DNA of 64,000 nucleotides from Rhizobium sp. Leaf453 (GCF_001425605.1 NZ_LMRG01000005.1:1-64000); one strand, 5' to 3'; positions 17,658 to 27,150 are shown, counted from the first letter of the stretch. Notes: generated by a model not told the origin, from the letters alone. A program made the numbers and translations.

Positions 17658-19082
17658 ATGCAACTGCATGGCCTCTCAGCATATTCACGCTTCGTTTCGG
17701 CGATCTTCCTGGTTTCGGTGTTCAGCCTTGCAGCCAGTGCCGACGCGATTTCAACCACGGCCAGCGCACAACAGCCGGCCCCTCCGGGCAGCGAAGAAGC
17801 GATCGCGACGCCGACTGCTCTAACGGCGAGCGAACTGGAGGTGCTTGTCGCGCGCATAGCTCTCTTTCCGGATGAGCTGGTCGCGCTGGTGTCCTCTTCT
17901 TCGCTCTATCCGCTACAGATTATCGAAGCGCAACGCTTTCTTGAGCAAAAGAAAAGCAAGGCCGAGCTGAAACCGAAAGAGAGCTGGGACGACAGCGTGA
18001 TTTCGCTGCTCAACTATCCCGATATTCTGAAAATGATGAGCGATGACCTCGATTGGACGCAGGCGCTTGGAAGCGCGCTTTCCTATCAGCAAAAGGATGT
18101 GTTGATCGCCATTCAGGACTTGCGCGACAAGGCCGTGGCAAGCGGCATCATCAAGAGCGACGAAAAGGTGAAGGTCGAAACGCAGGGCGAGAACGTCGTG
18201 ATCCAGGCGGCCGATCCGGAAAAGATATATGTGCCGAAATACGAACCTGAAATGCTTTACGAGCCTGGTTATGTTCAGGCGCCAGTCTCCTATTATGACG
18301 ATCCCTACCCAAGCTATTATTACCCGTCGGCACCATATTTCGCGGCTGCCATAACAGGCGCGGCAATCTGGGCCGCCGTGATCGACTGGGACGACTTGGG
18401 TGTCTGGGGCGGGCGCTGGAACGGCGACGTCGATATCGATTGCAACAAGTGTTTCAACAACATTGATATAGACCGCGACAAGTTCAAGATGGGCGACGTC
18501 GACTGGAAAAATATCGACCGGTCGAAAATCAATTTCGACAGGAACCAGATCGCCAACATCGATCGTGGCAAGTTCAAGACCGAGTTCAAGGCAGACCGGG
18601 GTAACAACATCGCCAATCGGGCTAAAGACGTCCGTCGAAACGGCGGCGAGAGGATAACAAGCAATCCAAAGGTTTCGGTGGATGACGTTCGAAAGAGCAA
18701 GGTCGACGCCAAACGAACTCGCACGGAGCGCGAGCGCGCGAGCAGCAACCGCAATAAGGACAGACCCACTGCAGCGGCGCGAAAGAATGATGGGAAAGCG
18801 GCCGCCAATCGACCGGCTGCCGGTAACAAGAACGTTTCTAACAAGCCGAAGAACGTCAACCGCAAGGTCAACAAACCGAAGCCGGGCGCCCAGGCAAGGA
18901 AGTCCGGCAACCGCTCAGCGGTTGGAAACGTCAGCAACAAACGCCAGACGCAGATGAACTCGAACCGTGGTCGTCAGTCCATGAATGGCGGTGGGCATCA
19001 CCGGGCGCAATCAATGGGCAGCCATCGTGGTGGAGGTGGAAGGCAAATTAATCGGGGTGGTGGTGGCGGACGCCGTCGCTAA
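17658..19082 (+). CDS. DUF3300 family secreted protein with Asn/Arg-rich tail
   Basis: The longer frame is open from 17565, but GGAGGA at 17645-17650 sits seven bases before ATG 17658, which starts a good signal peptide (FVSAIFLVSVFSLAASADA). Mature protein: a DUF3300 domain (LEVLVARIALFPDELVALV, LYPLQIIEAQRFLEQ, SWDDSVISLLNYPDILKMM, DPEKIYVPKYEPEMLY), a short Tyr/Pro-rich and hydrophobic segment, repeats built on NIDIDRDKFK/NIDRSKINFDRN, and a 120-residue Lys/Arg/Asn/Gly-rich tail ending in GGGGGRRR. The tail is low-complexity and strongly basic, likely interacting with polyanions such as LPS or DNA outside the membrane. Its usual partner DUF2950 follows. Confidence 0.88.
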   Translation: MQLHGLSAYSRFVSAIFLVSVFSLAASADAISTTASAQQPAPPGSEEAIATPTALTASELEVLVARIALFPDELVALVSSSSLYPLQIIEAQRFLEQKKSKAELKPKESWDDSVISLLNYPDILKMMSDDLDWTQALGSALSYQQKDVLIAIQDLRDKAVASGIIKSDEKVKVETQGENVVIQAADPEKIYVPKYEPEMLYEPGYVQAPVSYYDDPYPSYYYPSAPYFAAAITGAAIWAAVIDWDDLGVWGGRWNGDVDIDCNKCFNNIDIDRDKFKMGDVDWKNIDRSKINFDRNQIANIDRGKFKTEFKADRGNNIANRAKDVRRNGGERITSNPKVSVDDVRKSKVDAKRTRTERERASSNRNKDRPTAAARKNDGKAAANRPAAGNKNVSNKPKNVNRKVNKPKPGAQARKSGNRSAVGNVSNKRQTQMNSNRGRQSMNGGGHHRAQSMGSHRGGGGRQINRGGGGGRRR

Positions 19083-19103
19083 GATGATCAGGAACTGAGG
19101 ATC

Positions 19104-20060
19104 ATGGAAATGGTACGTGTAAAATTGATGCTACCGGTTCTCGGGGTAATTCTTATAGGCGGTACGCTGTTGACGGGACCGGCGCTTCCTGCGGATGCTG
19201 ACAACGATCCACCCCTTGAGGAATACATGTCCACGGACGATCCGCCGAAGTTTGCGACGCCCCAGCAGGCGGTTGAGGCGTTCAAGGCGGCTGTCGGAGA
19301 TTTTGACAAACTGGCGCATTTGCTCGGATTGGATGCGGCGAAAGCTAAAGCTAGCGATGGCGCTACCGACAACTATGCCGCGATCGAGGCCGGGGTGAAG
19401 GAAAAGCTCATCTTGAAGGATCAAGGGGGTGGCAAGATGCTGGAGATCGGTAATCAGCTTTGGCCCCTCCCGTTTCCGCTGGTGAAGAAAAAGGACGGTA
19501 AGTGGGCGTTCGATACCTATGCCGGACTCGAGGAAATGGCGGACCGCCGCGTCGGCGAAAATGAACTCTCGACCATCGACACCGTTCGGGCTTACGTCGA
19601 CGCCCAGGAAGAATACGCCTCCCAGGATCGTGACGACGATGGGGTTACAGAATACGCGCAGAGACTGATCAGCAGTGACGGCAAGCACGACGGACTGTAT
19701 TGGCCTGCCGAACAGGGCGACGTCGACGAGAGCCCTGCCGGTTCGGACCTAGTGGAAGGCGACGCGCTGGAAAAAGCAAAGGCAGGTTTGGGATACAACG
19801 GCTACCGATACCGTATTCTCACAGCGCAGGGCGACAATGTCGCCGGTGGCAAGTTCGACTATGTTATCAACGGGAATATGATCGCTGGCTTTGGTCTTGT
19901 CGCTTGGCCGGTGAAATATGGCATCACCGGCGTCAAATGCTTCGTCGTTAACAAGAGTGGTATCGTCTACGAGGCCGATCTTGGAGATCATACAAGCGAG
20001 ATCGGTGATAAGATCAACACGTTCAACCCCCAGGACCAGTGGGTCGTTGTGAAAGAATAG
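19104..20060 (+). CDS. DUF2950 family secreted protein
   Basis: 318 residues starting at ATG 19104, 21 bp after the DUF3300 stop. It has a signal peptide (LMLPVLGVILIGGTLLTG) and then family-typical stretches: FATPQQAVEAFKAAVGDFD, WAFDTYAGLEEMADRRVGEN, GLYWPAEQGDVDESPAG, GYNGYRYRILTAQG and GGKFDYVINGNMIAGFGLVA. DUF3300 and DUF2950 genes commonly co-occur as a pair, and their biochemical role is unknown. Here the pair follows aspD and is bracketed by duplicated ion-channel fragments. Confidence 0.88.
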   Translation: MEMVRVKLMLPVLGVILIGGTLLTGPALPADADNDPPLEEYMSTDDPPKFATPQQAVEAFKAAVGDFDKLAHLLGLDAAKAKASDGATDNYAAIEAGVKEKLILKDQGGGKMLEIGNQLWPLPFPLVKKKDGKWAFDTYAGLEEMADRRVGENELSTIDTVRAYVDAQEEYASQDRDDDGVTEYAQRLISSDGKHDGLYWPAEQGDVDESPAGSDLVEGDALEKAKAGLGYNGYRYRILTAQGDNVAGGKFDYVINGNMIAGFGLVAWPVKYGITGVKCFVVNKSGIVYEADLGDHTSEIGDKINTFNPQDQWVVVKE

Positions 20061-20105
20061 ACTGCCTGCCATTCACATTGCTTTAGCTGTGGAGCGTTGG
20101 CGGGC

Positions 20106-20664
20106 TCAGTCCCCGTTTCGTCGGCTGTCAGGTTCGGCCGACTTTATTTGGCCGAACCATAGCAGGGTGGAAACCTTGAAGAGAAATGAAGTTGTCCAGC
20201 CGAACAGCAGGATACCGTTCACGCCCTCGATCGCGCTCGCAAGACGCCATTTACCCGACAGCGTGACGTCGCATGGCCGATGGTCGCGAAAGTGATGGCG
20301 GAGAAATAGACGGCCTCCTCCACGCTCGCCAGCTCGCCTGTCAGCCTGTAGGCGAGTGCCCAGATGATGATCTCGACGAGATGGGCGATGACGAAGCCAA
20401 CGACGAACACGTAGCACCATCCAAGGCGCGAAAGCGGGCTGAGGCTTCCTGCGTGACTGAGAGGGCGGATGCCAATGTGATAGAGCAGCAGAACTGCAAC
20501 GCGATGCACGACGATAGAGGCCAACAGAAGGGCTGTCCCAGTTACGATGACCAGCAGCGCGGGCCTTCTCCTGAGATGGGAGCAACTGCGTCGCGGCTCA
20601 TTCTCTTCATTTCCCACCGGTCCGCATAGAACGACAAGCCTCCGGTTGCCTGGCTGATCGTTGG
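20106..20664 (-). pseudogene. two-TM ion channel gene with frameshift in the selectivity filter
   Basis: The 5' part of the minus-strand gene encodes two hydrophobic segments (ALLVIVTGTALLLASIVV, GWCYVFVVGFVIAHLVEIII) and the pore helix EEAVYFSAITFATIGH. The 3' part is in another frame: DVTLSGKWRLASAIEGVNG and ILLFGWTTSFLFKVSTLLWF. One missing base near 20268-20275 joins them as ATIG-H-GDVTL, the selectivity filter of two-TM potassium-type channels. The upstream end abuts the IS3 element, so the original start is uncertain. Either a real inactivation or a sequencing error. Confidence 0.8.
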
Positions 20665-20727
20665 AATGTGACCTGAGCCCCAAGTTTCCTCCGAGATTTC
20701 GGAGAGTCTTGGTTTTTCAATCTGGCT

Positions 20728-21567
20728 CTATGCGGCCTGTTTTTCCATAGCCATTTTCACAGCGAATTCGTTGGGCGTGATATTGCCCAGCGATGAATGC
20801 GGTCGTTGCCTGTTGTAATCCTCCTTCCATGCGGTGATCTCGGCTCTGGCGTGAGGCAGTGACGAGAATAGTGTTTCGTTGAGGCACTCGTCGCGGAAAC
20901 TGCCATTGAAGCTTTCCACGAAGCCGTTTTGCATCGGCTTTCCCGGTGCGATGTAGTGCCATTCGACACGTGTCTGCTGGCACCATCTGAGGATTGCCAT
21001 TGAGGTCAGTTCCGTGCCGTTGTCCGAGACAATCGTGTGAGGGCGTCCGCGTTGAGCCATGACGATATCGAGTTCACGCGTGACGCGCGGACCCGAAAGG
21101 GATGTGTCGGCGACCAGCGCGAGGCATTCCCGTGTAAAGTCATCGACGACGGCCAAGACGCGGAACCGCCGCCCATCGGTGAATGCATCACTGACGAAGT
21201 CGAGGCTCCACCGTTCGTTGGCCCGTGACGGCAGCGCGATGGGCCGTCGTGTTCCTAAAGCCCGCTTACGGCCGCCGCGCTTGCGAACTGCAAGCTTTTC
21301 CTCACGGTAGAGGCGACGCAGCTTCTTCAGGTTCATGACAATGCCCTGCCGATCCAGCATCACATGGATACGGCGATAGCCGAAGCGGCGTCGCTCCGAC
21401 GCGACCTGCCTCATGGCTTCCCGAATGGACGCATCGTTCGGCCGAAGGCTGCAATATCGCACGCTCGACCGATCAATGGCCAGGATTGCACACGCCCGGC
21501 GCTGGCTCACGTCATGCTCTTTGCAGACGTGGGCCACCGCATCCCGCCTTGCACCGGGCGTCACCAT
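20728..21567 (-). CDS. IS3-family transposase OrfB (DDE integrase domain)
   Basis: 279 residues. An HTH_21-like N-terminal part ([16 protein letters not shown]) precedes the rve catalytic core with the DDE residues in [23 protein letters not shown] and [19 protein letters not shown] 21567 overlaps the slippery A-run at the end of orfA. All catalytic residues are present, so the element is probably still mobile. Confidence 0.93.
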   Translation of the reverse strand: MVTPGARRDAVAHVCKEHDVSQRRACAILAIDRSSVRYCSLRPNDASIREAMRQVASERRRFGYRRIHVMLDRQGIVMNLKKLRRLYREEKLAVRKRGGRKRALGTRRPIALPSRANERWSLDFVSDAFTDGRRFRVLAVVDDFTRECLALVADTSLSGPRVTRELDIVMAQRGRPHTIVSDNGTELTSMAILRWCQQTRVEWHYIAPGKPMQNGFVESFNGSFRDECLNETLFSSLPHARAEITAWKEDYNRQRPHSSLGNITPNEFAVKMAMEKQAA

Positions 21568-21827
21568 TTTTTTGACGCGACATCCTTCAGAATGGCGTTG
21601 TCCAGCATCGCCTCGGCGAGCAACTTCTTCAGCTTGGCATTCTCATCTTCCAAGGCCTTCAGCTTCCGGGCGTCCGAGACATCCATGCCGCCGTACTTTG
21701 CTTTGTATTTGTAAAAAGTCGCCTCGGATATTCCGTGCTTGCGGCAGACATCAGCCGTTCTCTGGCCGCTCTCCTGCTCCTTCAGCATTCCGATGATCTG
21801 CTCGTCCGTAAACCGTGCACGCTTCAT
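21561..21827 (-). CDS. IS3-family transposase OrfA
   Basis: 88 residues with a helix-turn-helix region ([37 protein letters not shown]) and a leucine-rich coiled region ([20 protein letters not shown]) for multimerisation. The gene ends in ...ASKKW at a run of seven A on the coding strand (21567-21573), the expected site of -1 ribosomal slippage that fuses OrfA to OrfB and makes the active OrfAB transposase. Confidence 0.93.
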   Translation of the reverse strand: MKRARFTDEQIIGMLKEQESGQRTADVCRKHGISEATFYKYKAKYGGMDVSDARKLKALEDENAKLKKLLAEAMLDNAILKDVASKKW

Positions 21828-21889
21828 TCCGTCCGTCTCCTTAATACGACGGACTCTACCAAAAATTGGAGGAAGTTCAGGGGCTCAGG

Positions 21890-22995
21890 TCAAATGGGTT
21901 GCGCCTCCGATGTCTGAGGCGGCAACAGATAGAGGGTCATGGCAAGGATCAGATAAACCATCAGCAGCAGGACGCCGACGAACCATGTAGAATGCCCGCC
22001 GGACGTCACCAGCACGACGGTCATGGCTGCAAGGAACATCATGATGACGGCCCCGGGCCAGAACTGTAGGTCCATGGGTGTCGGGCCGATTACATAGCTC
22101 AGAAGCACCAGAACCGGGGCGACGAATAGGGCGATCTGCGCTGCGCTGCCAAGTGCGATCCCGACGCTGAGGTCCAGTCGGTTCTTGCGCGCACCGGAAA
22201 AGGCCGATGCCATTTCGGCGCCCCCCCCACCAACGCCACGATGATGAAGCCGACGAAGGCGGGCGTCATACCGAAGGAGGTCGCGGCTTGTTGGACGGAG
22301 CCGACGAATATCTCCCCGACCAGGGCCACCAGCAGCGTCGTGCCCGCAAGCGTTAGAAGCGCAACGCTCGTCGGGGGGGTAGGGCCGTGCTCACCGGCTT
22401 CGGAGCTGCTGAAGAGCTCGCGATGGGTCTTTTGCGAAAACAGCAGGCCAAGGGCGTAAACCCCGATTAGCAGGAGGGAGAGGCCGACGCTCAGCTTGCG
22501 GGTAAACTCTGACATGGTGATGGAATCAGCGGCGGATACGGCAGAGGGGATCAGGATCGCGACGGTCGCGACGAACAGCAGGCTTGACTGGAAGCGGGCA
22601 TTGACACGGTTGAATTCCTGCACCCGATACTTCAATCCGCCGACCAGGAAGGACGCCCCGAGGAGAAACAGGGTGTTGGTGACGATCGCACCGGCAATGG
22701 ATGCCTTGACCAGGTCGTGCTGACCGGCCTGCAGTGCAGTAAGCGCGATGACCAGCTCTGTCAGGTTGCCGAGCGTAGCATTAAGCAGGCCGCCCGTGGC
22801 ATCTCCCATCTTTGCCGCAACGCCTTCTGTCACGTAGCTAAGCAATACGGCAAGCGGAAAAATAGCCAGGATCGACAGGATGAACAGCATGGTGTGGGCG
22901 GTCGGCACCAGATGTTCGGCAGCAAGTACGATCGGCACGAAGACCAACAACCAGAGCGCCCGGTTGCGGCGGATTTCTTCCAGCAAGCTACTCAT
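21890..22995 (-). pseudogene. chaA: ChaA-type Ca2+/H+ (Na+/H+) antiporter, frameshifted in a G8 tract
   Basis: The 5' part from ATG 22995 encodes typical CaCA helices (HTMLFILSILAIFPLAVLL, LLNATLGNLTELVIALTAL with its acidic motif, GFIIVALVGG). At the eight-C run 22221-22228 (eight G on the coding strand) the frame is lost. Adding one base restores GAEMASAFSGARKNRLDLSV, the second conserved acidic motif, and the remaining helices to the end. The terminal TGA is supplied by the first bases of the IS3 element. Members expel Ca2+ or Na+ for protons, including under alkaline stress. As read, the product would be truncated after about 250 residues. Confidence 0.85.
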
Positions 22996-23083
22996 GTTCA
23001 GATCCAGTCCGGTTCGATGCGACGGGTATGAGTTCGACCCAAAAAGTGTTCGCCGGCAGCCTGTGGGTGCCGGCGTTTATGGT

Positions 23084-24310
23084 TCAGTGACCCTTGAGAA
23101 CCAGCGTCTGCACCGGAAGCAGCATTGCCTGTATGCGTAGGATCATCGCATGCACCAGTCCGACGGTGTCTACGACATGCAGATAGACCCATTTCAGTGT
23201 GCCGATATTCGGATCGGCCAGCGCATCGTGATTGTTGGTGTAGGCATTCGCGATGCAACTGCTGCCTGGAGGAACACCATCGAGTCCGCCTGGATAAAGC
23301 GGCTGGAGGAAGACGGTCAGCGTTCCGGGTTGCGCCATCTGCTGCACGTCGATCAACTGATCGGTCGGACGCAGCTGTCCCGCTGCGATCACGTCCTGGA
23401 CCTCGGTCACGACAAGCGGAATGATAGTAAACGGCTTGCCGATGCAAGTCGCCTCGGCGATCATGCCCGGTTTCATCACCTGCGCCTCGATCTGTCCGAA
23501 GCCGGCAATCAGATTGCCGCGCCCGGCCTGTTCGGGCACGAGTATGCCTGCCGGACGGATCATCGTATTGACGACGTCGCCGACACGCAACGTGAACTGC
23601 TGAACGGTGCCGGCAATGCCGGCGCGAACCGTTGTTTTGTCCAGGTCGACTTGCGCCTCGGCGAGAGCAGCCTCGGCGCTTGATTTTTGGGCTGGCAACA
23701 ATGTCTTGATCTTTGTTTCCAGCGTGCTCTTGGTCGCTATTGTCGCGGCCACCGCGGCTTTGCGGCCTTCAATGGTCGTTGCGAGGCGTTCGACTTCGCG
23801 TCTGGCAACCGCGTCGGTCTTCAGAAGCTGGGCTTTCATATCGTATTCGTCGACGGCAGTCTGGTATGCGCTTTCGGCCTCCTGGATTTGGGCGTCGGAC
23901 GTCGTGAGTTCGGTTTTCGCAACCTCCGCTTCGGCATCCAGCTCCAGGATGCGGCGGCGGGCCGTTTCGATTGCGGCCTCTTGCACCGCGCCATCGAGCC
24001 TGAAGAGCGGATCGCCGGCGGCAACCTTCTGGTTCAGCCCGACATAGACCTCATCGACGCGACCGACCGATTCCGGCAGGATCGTCACGGTGCGGAAGAG
24101 CGCCGTGACGCTCTTGGTCGAGGGATGGAAGTAGAAGATCATAGTGATCAGGGAAATCGTCAGCACGAGGCAGGCGGTGATGCCCCATCGCAGTTCGTAC
24201 CACATGGTGTACAGGGTGATATCGACGCCGATCCGCTTGCCCTGGCCGTATCTACGGAAGAGATAGTCGGGAAAAACCGTGAGCATGGAACACAAAATCA
24301 GTTCAAGCAT
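23084..24310 (-). CDS. HlyD-type membrane fusion protein
   Basis: 408 residues. An N-terminal membrane segment near 40-60 (RWGITACLVLTISLITMIF), a lipoyl-like half (SVGRVDEVYVGLNQKVAAGD), a long alpha-helical hairpin (about 110-230, Ala/Glu/Arg-rich), the second lipoyl half (TTVRAGIAGTVQQFTLRVGD), then a beta-barrel. This is the EmrA/HlyD adaptor plan. No efflux pump or outer-membrane channel is encoded beside it. The gene starts right after the small membrane protein (24313), with which it likely forms a two-gene module. Confidence 0.85.
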   Translation of the reverse strand: MLELILCSMLTVFPDYLFRRYGQGKRIGVDITLYTMWYELRWGITACLVLTISLITMIFYFHPSTKSVTALFRTVTILPESVGRVDEVYVGLNQKVAAGDPLFRLDGAVQEAAIETARRRILELDAEAEVAKTELTTSDAQIQEAESAYQTAVDEYDMKAQLLKTDAVARREVERLATTIEGRKAAVAATIATKSTLETKIKTLLPAQKSSAEAALAEAQVDLDKTTVRAGIAGTVQQFTLRVGDVVNTMIRPAGILVPEQAGRGNLIAGFGQIEAQVMKPGMIAEATCIGKPFTIIPLVVTEVQDVIAAGQLRPTDQLIDVQQMAQPGTLTVFLQPLYPGGLDGVPPGSSCIANAYTNNHDALADPNIGTLKWVYLHVVDTVGLVHAMILRIQAMLLPVQTLVLKGH

Positions 24311-24312
24311 CG

Positions 24313-24762
24313 TCAGATACCTCCGTCATGGGTGTCGGTGCGGGCCACGGGTTCCGGCAGAGGCACCGGCTCCCTGTGTTCGATCGGTCCCGGATTATCG
24401 ATCTCCTCGTCAACCGTGGGTCTGCCGGAGAGTTTCGCCAGCGAATCCGCAATCGAATAAATCGGGGTCGAGAAATCCGGAATATGGACGAATGCTAGCA
24501 GCAGGCCGGCGATCCAGAACAGGTGATTGTGGGTAAACAGCGAGATCAGCGCCAGAACGGCGACGATTTCCATCTGCACCTTGCTGGTGCGATGCGCCAT
24601 GCGTTCGGGCACGGCGTGCAACTGGAAATACAGGTTGCCGATGACCAGGACGATCACGATCAAGAAGATAATGACCCCGATAAAGAGATAGTCCGTCTGC
24701 CCCGGTGCTGTGACGAAGGGGGGTAAGTGTTCAATCGCTGCCGGGTGTATCGTATCGGCCAT
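24313..24762 (-). CDS. small inner-membrane protein, HlyD partner
   Basis: 149 residues with a strongly hydrophobic helix (YLFIGVIIFLIVIVLVIGNL), a middle basic segment (ERMAHRTSKVQ), two further short hydrophobic stretches (EIVAVLALISLF, LFWIAGLLLAFVHI) and a soluble tail with prolines. Small membrane proteins of this kind often precede stand-alone HlyD adaptors. Spacing to the HlyD gene is two bases. Function unknown, probably part of an envelope complex with the adaptor. Confidence 0.7.
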   Translation of the reverse strand: MADTIHPAAIEHLPPFVTAPGQTDYLFIGVIIFLIVIVLVIGNLYFQLHAVPERMAHRTSKVQMEIVAVLALISLFTHNHLFWIAGLLLAFVHIPDFSTPIYSIADSLAKLSGRPTVDEEIDNPGPIEHREPVPLPEPVARTDTHDGGI

Positions 24763-24824
24763 GCAAGCTGCTCCCTCGGGTCGATGACTGGGTGATCACG
24801 AGTACACAACAAATCGACAAATGC

Positions 24825-26942
24825 CTACAATCTCAGCAGCCAGGCTTCTATCTTTCCCTTGCCCTTGACTTCGATCGTACCACGCTCCTCGAAGGCAAAC
24901 TGATCCTTGAGCTTTTCGTAGACCGGACGTGTGACCTGGATGGTATCCGGGATTCCTCCGGACTCCATACGGCTTGCAAGATTCACGGTATCACCCCACA
25001 GGTCGTAGATGTACTTGCTCGTCCCGATGACACCGGCCACGACTGGACCGGTATTTATGCCGACCCTCAGCTTCATAGACGTGTTGTGTTCGATGCCGTG
25101 CTCGCGGGCAATATGGACCATGCGAATGGCCATGCGCACCATCCGCTCGGCATGGTTGGCAACCGGTTCAGGCATGCCGCAGACCGCCATGTAGGCATCG
25201 CCCACCGTCTTGATCTTCTCGATGCCAAGCTCAAGGGCGGCGGCATCGAACCTTTTAAAGAGTTTGTTAAGCAGGGTGACGACCTCACCGGGTGGCATGT
25301 CGGACGTCAACTTGGTGAAGCCGACAAGATCGGCAAAGGCAACGGTAACCTCCGCAAACCCGTCGGCAATACCCTCTTCACCGCCCCGCAGTCGATTGGC
25401 GATTGGCGCCGGCAGGACGTTCAGGAGCAAAAGCTCGTTTTCGCGATTCTTGTTTTCGATCACGATATTCTTCTCGTGGAGATCAACGACCATGCCGTTG
25501 AAGGCCGAGCAGAGCTGGCCGATTTCGTCTTGCGAGCGGACCGGCACGCTGGCACCGTAGTCCCCCGCAGCGAAGCGTCTCACGCCCGCCGTGAGCTCGC
25601 GCAAAGGTCCAAGCAGCGCGCGGGAGAGCCACGCGGCGGTGGAAGCCATTGCCAGCAGCACCAGCCCCCCGACGAGCAGCAGGTTCCGGCGTAACTGGTA
25701 GATTGGCGCAAATGCCTCAGCTGTATCGATCTTGGCCACTAAAGCCCAGTTGACGCCGGAAATGGCGAGCGGTCCCCAGGATGCGAGGGTCGGGACGCCG
25801 CGATATCCAATAATTTCCCCCGTGCCTTCGACGCCGGCGAGCGCCGCTTGCGTGGCTTTGGTGTCAACACGCTGGTGCAACACAGGGGTCCCGTAGCTCC
25901 GGATCGCGGCGATCTCCTCTTCCGGCGCGCCAACGGCTTTGAGTTCGGCGAAATAGGTCTCCCGATTTTCATAGAACGCCCGCGGGCCGGAGCGGACCAG
26001 ATGATCGGGCCCGACGAGATAGGCCTCCCCCGTCTCGCCAAATCCTTCCTGTCGCCAACGGCGGCCGCCGGTGACAACGTCGTCGATCTCCGCGTTTGAA
26101 AGTTGCGCGATCAACACACCGATGATGATGCCTCGGTCAACGACGGGTGCCGCCATGAAGGCCGTTGGCGCCCCACGCGATGGGGCATAAGGAGCAAAAT
26201 CCTCAAGACAGACGGTCGACCGGTCAAGGAGCACGGCACATCGGGCGACGGCGGCGGCGACATTGCTGCCGCGGTTGGGACCGGTCTGCAGGGACGTGGC
26301 GAAGTCCACCTCCTTTTCGACTGTGTAGATCAGGCGACCCGATTTGGGGTCGGCCACCATCAGATCAAAGAATCCGACCGTCGCGGCTGCGGCGCGCATC
26401 AACGGGTGATACAGGGCGTGCAGCTTGCTGTAGTCGCTTCCGTCGCCGGGATCGTCGACGAGCCTGCGTCGTTCCTTCGGATTCGGATTGGCGACGATAT
26501 AGTGATACTGCAAATAGTAGGAAGCGGCGTCGACTGGCAGATAATCAGCCACAGCCGGTTCTTTGCCCTGAACACGCGTGATTGCGGGTATAAAATCGTC
26601 GGCGTACCAAGCGTCGACCTTCTCGCGCAATTCGGGTGAAGCGCCGTCCCGATTGAGCTTGTTCGCTGCGATTCGGAGCTCGCGTGTGGCATCGACAACC
26701 ATCTTGGAATTGGCAAGAAGACGCAATTCGGCATCGATCGTGCGGAAGTAGCCTTCGACTTGGCGTGTTTTGGTTTGCCGGGCGGCCGTGAGCTGGTCGA
26801 AAATCGCCTTATCAAGCGCGTCACGGGCTTGGACGTAACCAAGAACACCTGTGACCAGCACTGCGATCGCGCCCAAGACGACTAGGGTGGTAAATAGCTT
26901 CGCGGACAAACCCCAGGATGTGGTGCGGGATGAGCCTGTCAA
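24825..26942 (-). CDS. membrane sensor adenylate/guanylate cyclase (class III) with HAMP
   Basis: 705 residues. A membrane helix near 15-35, a large periplasmic Cache-like sensor (about 40-395), a second helix (LLLVGGLVLLAMASTAAWL), HAMP (LLGPLRELTAGVRRF), and a C-terminal class III catalytic domain (about 505-690). Metal aspartates appear in VAFADLVGFTKL and GDAYMAV, the substrate lysine in GIEKIKTVGD, and YDLWGDTVNLASRME carries the Asp/Asn/Arg residues typical of adenylate specificity. It should make cAMP in response to an external signal. It is the first gene of a leftward group with the HlyD pair and chaA, 62 bp upstream of them. Confidence 0.9.
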   Translation of the reverse strand: MTGSSRTTSWGLSAKLFTTLVVLGAIAVLVTGVLGYVQARDALDKAIFDQLTAARQTKTRQVEGYFRTIDAELRLLANSKMVVDATRELRIAANKLNRDGASPELREKVDAWYADDFIPAITRVQGKEPAVADYLPVDAASYYLQYHYIVANPNPKERRRLVDDPGDGSDYSKLHALYHPLMRAAAATVGFFDLMVADPKSGRLIYTVEKEVDFATSLQTGPNRGSNVAAAVARCAVLLDRSTVCLEDFAPYAPSRGAPTAFMAAPVVDRGIIIGVLIAQLSNAEIDDVVTGGRRWRQEGFGETGEAYLVGPDHLVRSGPRAFYENRETYFAELKAVGAPEEEIAAIRSYGTPVLHQRVDTKATQAALAGVEGTGEIIGYRGVPTLASWGPLAISGVNWALVAKIDTAEAFAPIYQLRRNLLLVGGLVLLAMASTAAWLSRALLGPLRELTAGVRRFAAGDYGASVPVRSQDEIGQLCSAFNGMVVDLHEKNIVIENKNRENELLLLNVLPAPIANRLRGGEEGIADGFAEVTVAFADLVGFTKLTSDMPPGEVVTLLNKLFKRFDAAALELGIEKIKTVGDAYMAVCGMPEPVANHAERMVRMAIRMVHIAREHGIEHNTSMKLRVGINTGPVVAGVIGTSKYIYDLWGDTVNLASRMESGGIPDTIQVTRPVYEKLKDQFAFEERGTIEVKGKGKIEAWLLRL

Positions 26943-27150
26943 GGTTACCTCCTAGCCACGCCTGCCGAACTCGCGGCAGCGGCAGCCGATCTTACTGGAT
27001 TGGGCAAGTTGAGCAAATTGATAATCGGTTAAGGCGCTCAACGATATCTCTGTACATCGTCTCACGCCGCATTCGCCAGCGGTCGATATCTCCGTGGCGA
27101 TGCTCTTGCATGAACGCGTGCAGAGATGAAACTGCTTCACGCCTGGCATG

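Larger units (their letters stand above)
20669..21892 (-). mobile_element. IS3-family (IS407-type) insertion sequence, intact
   Basis: 1224 bp bounded by imperfect inverted repeats beginning TGACCTGAGCCCC (20669 onward and the reverse complement ending at 21892). The four bases AATG are repeated at both flanks (20665-20668 and 21893-21896), the 4-bp target duplication of the IS407 group. It carries orfA and orfB with a seven-A slippery run at their junction. The intact ends, frames and duplication indicate a recent insertion between the ion channel and chaA. Confidence 0.93.
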
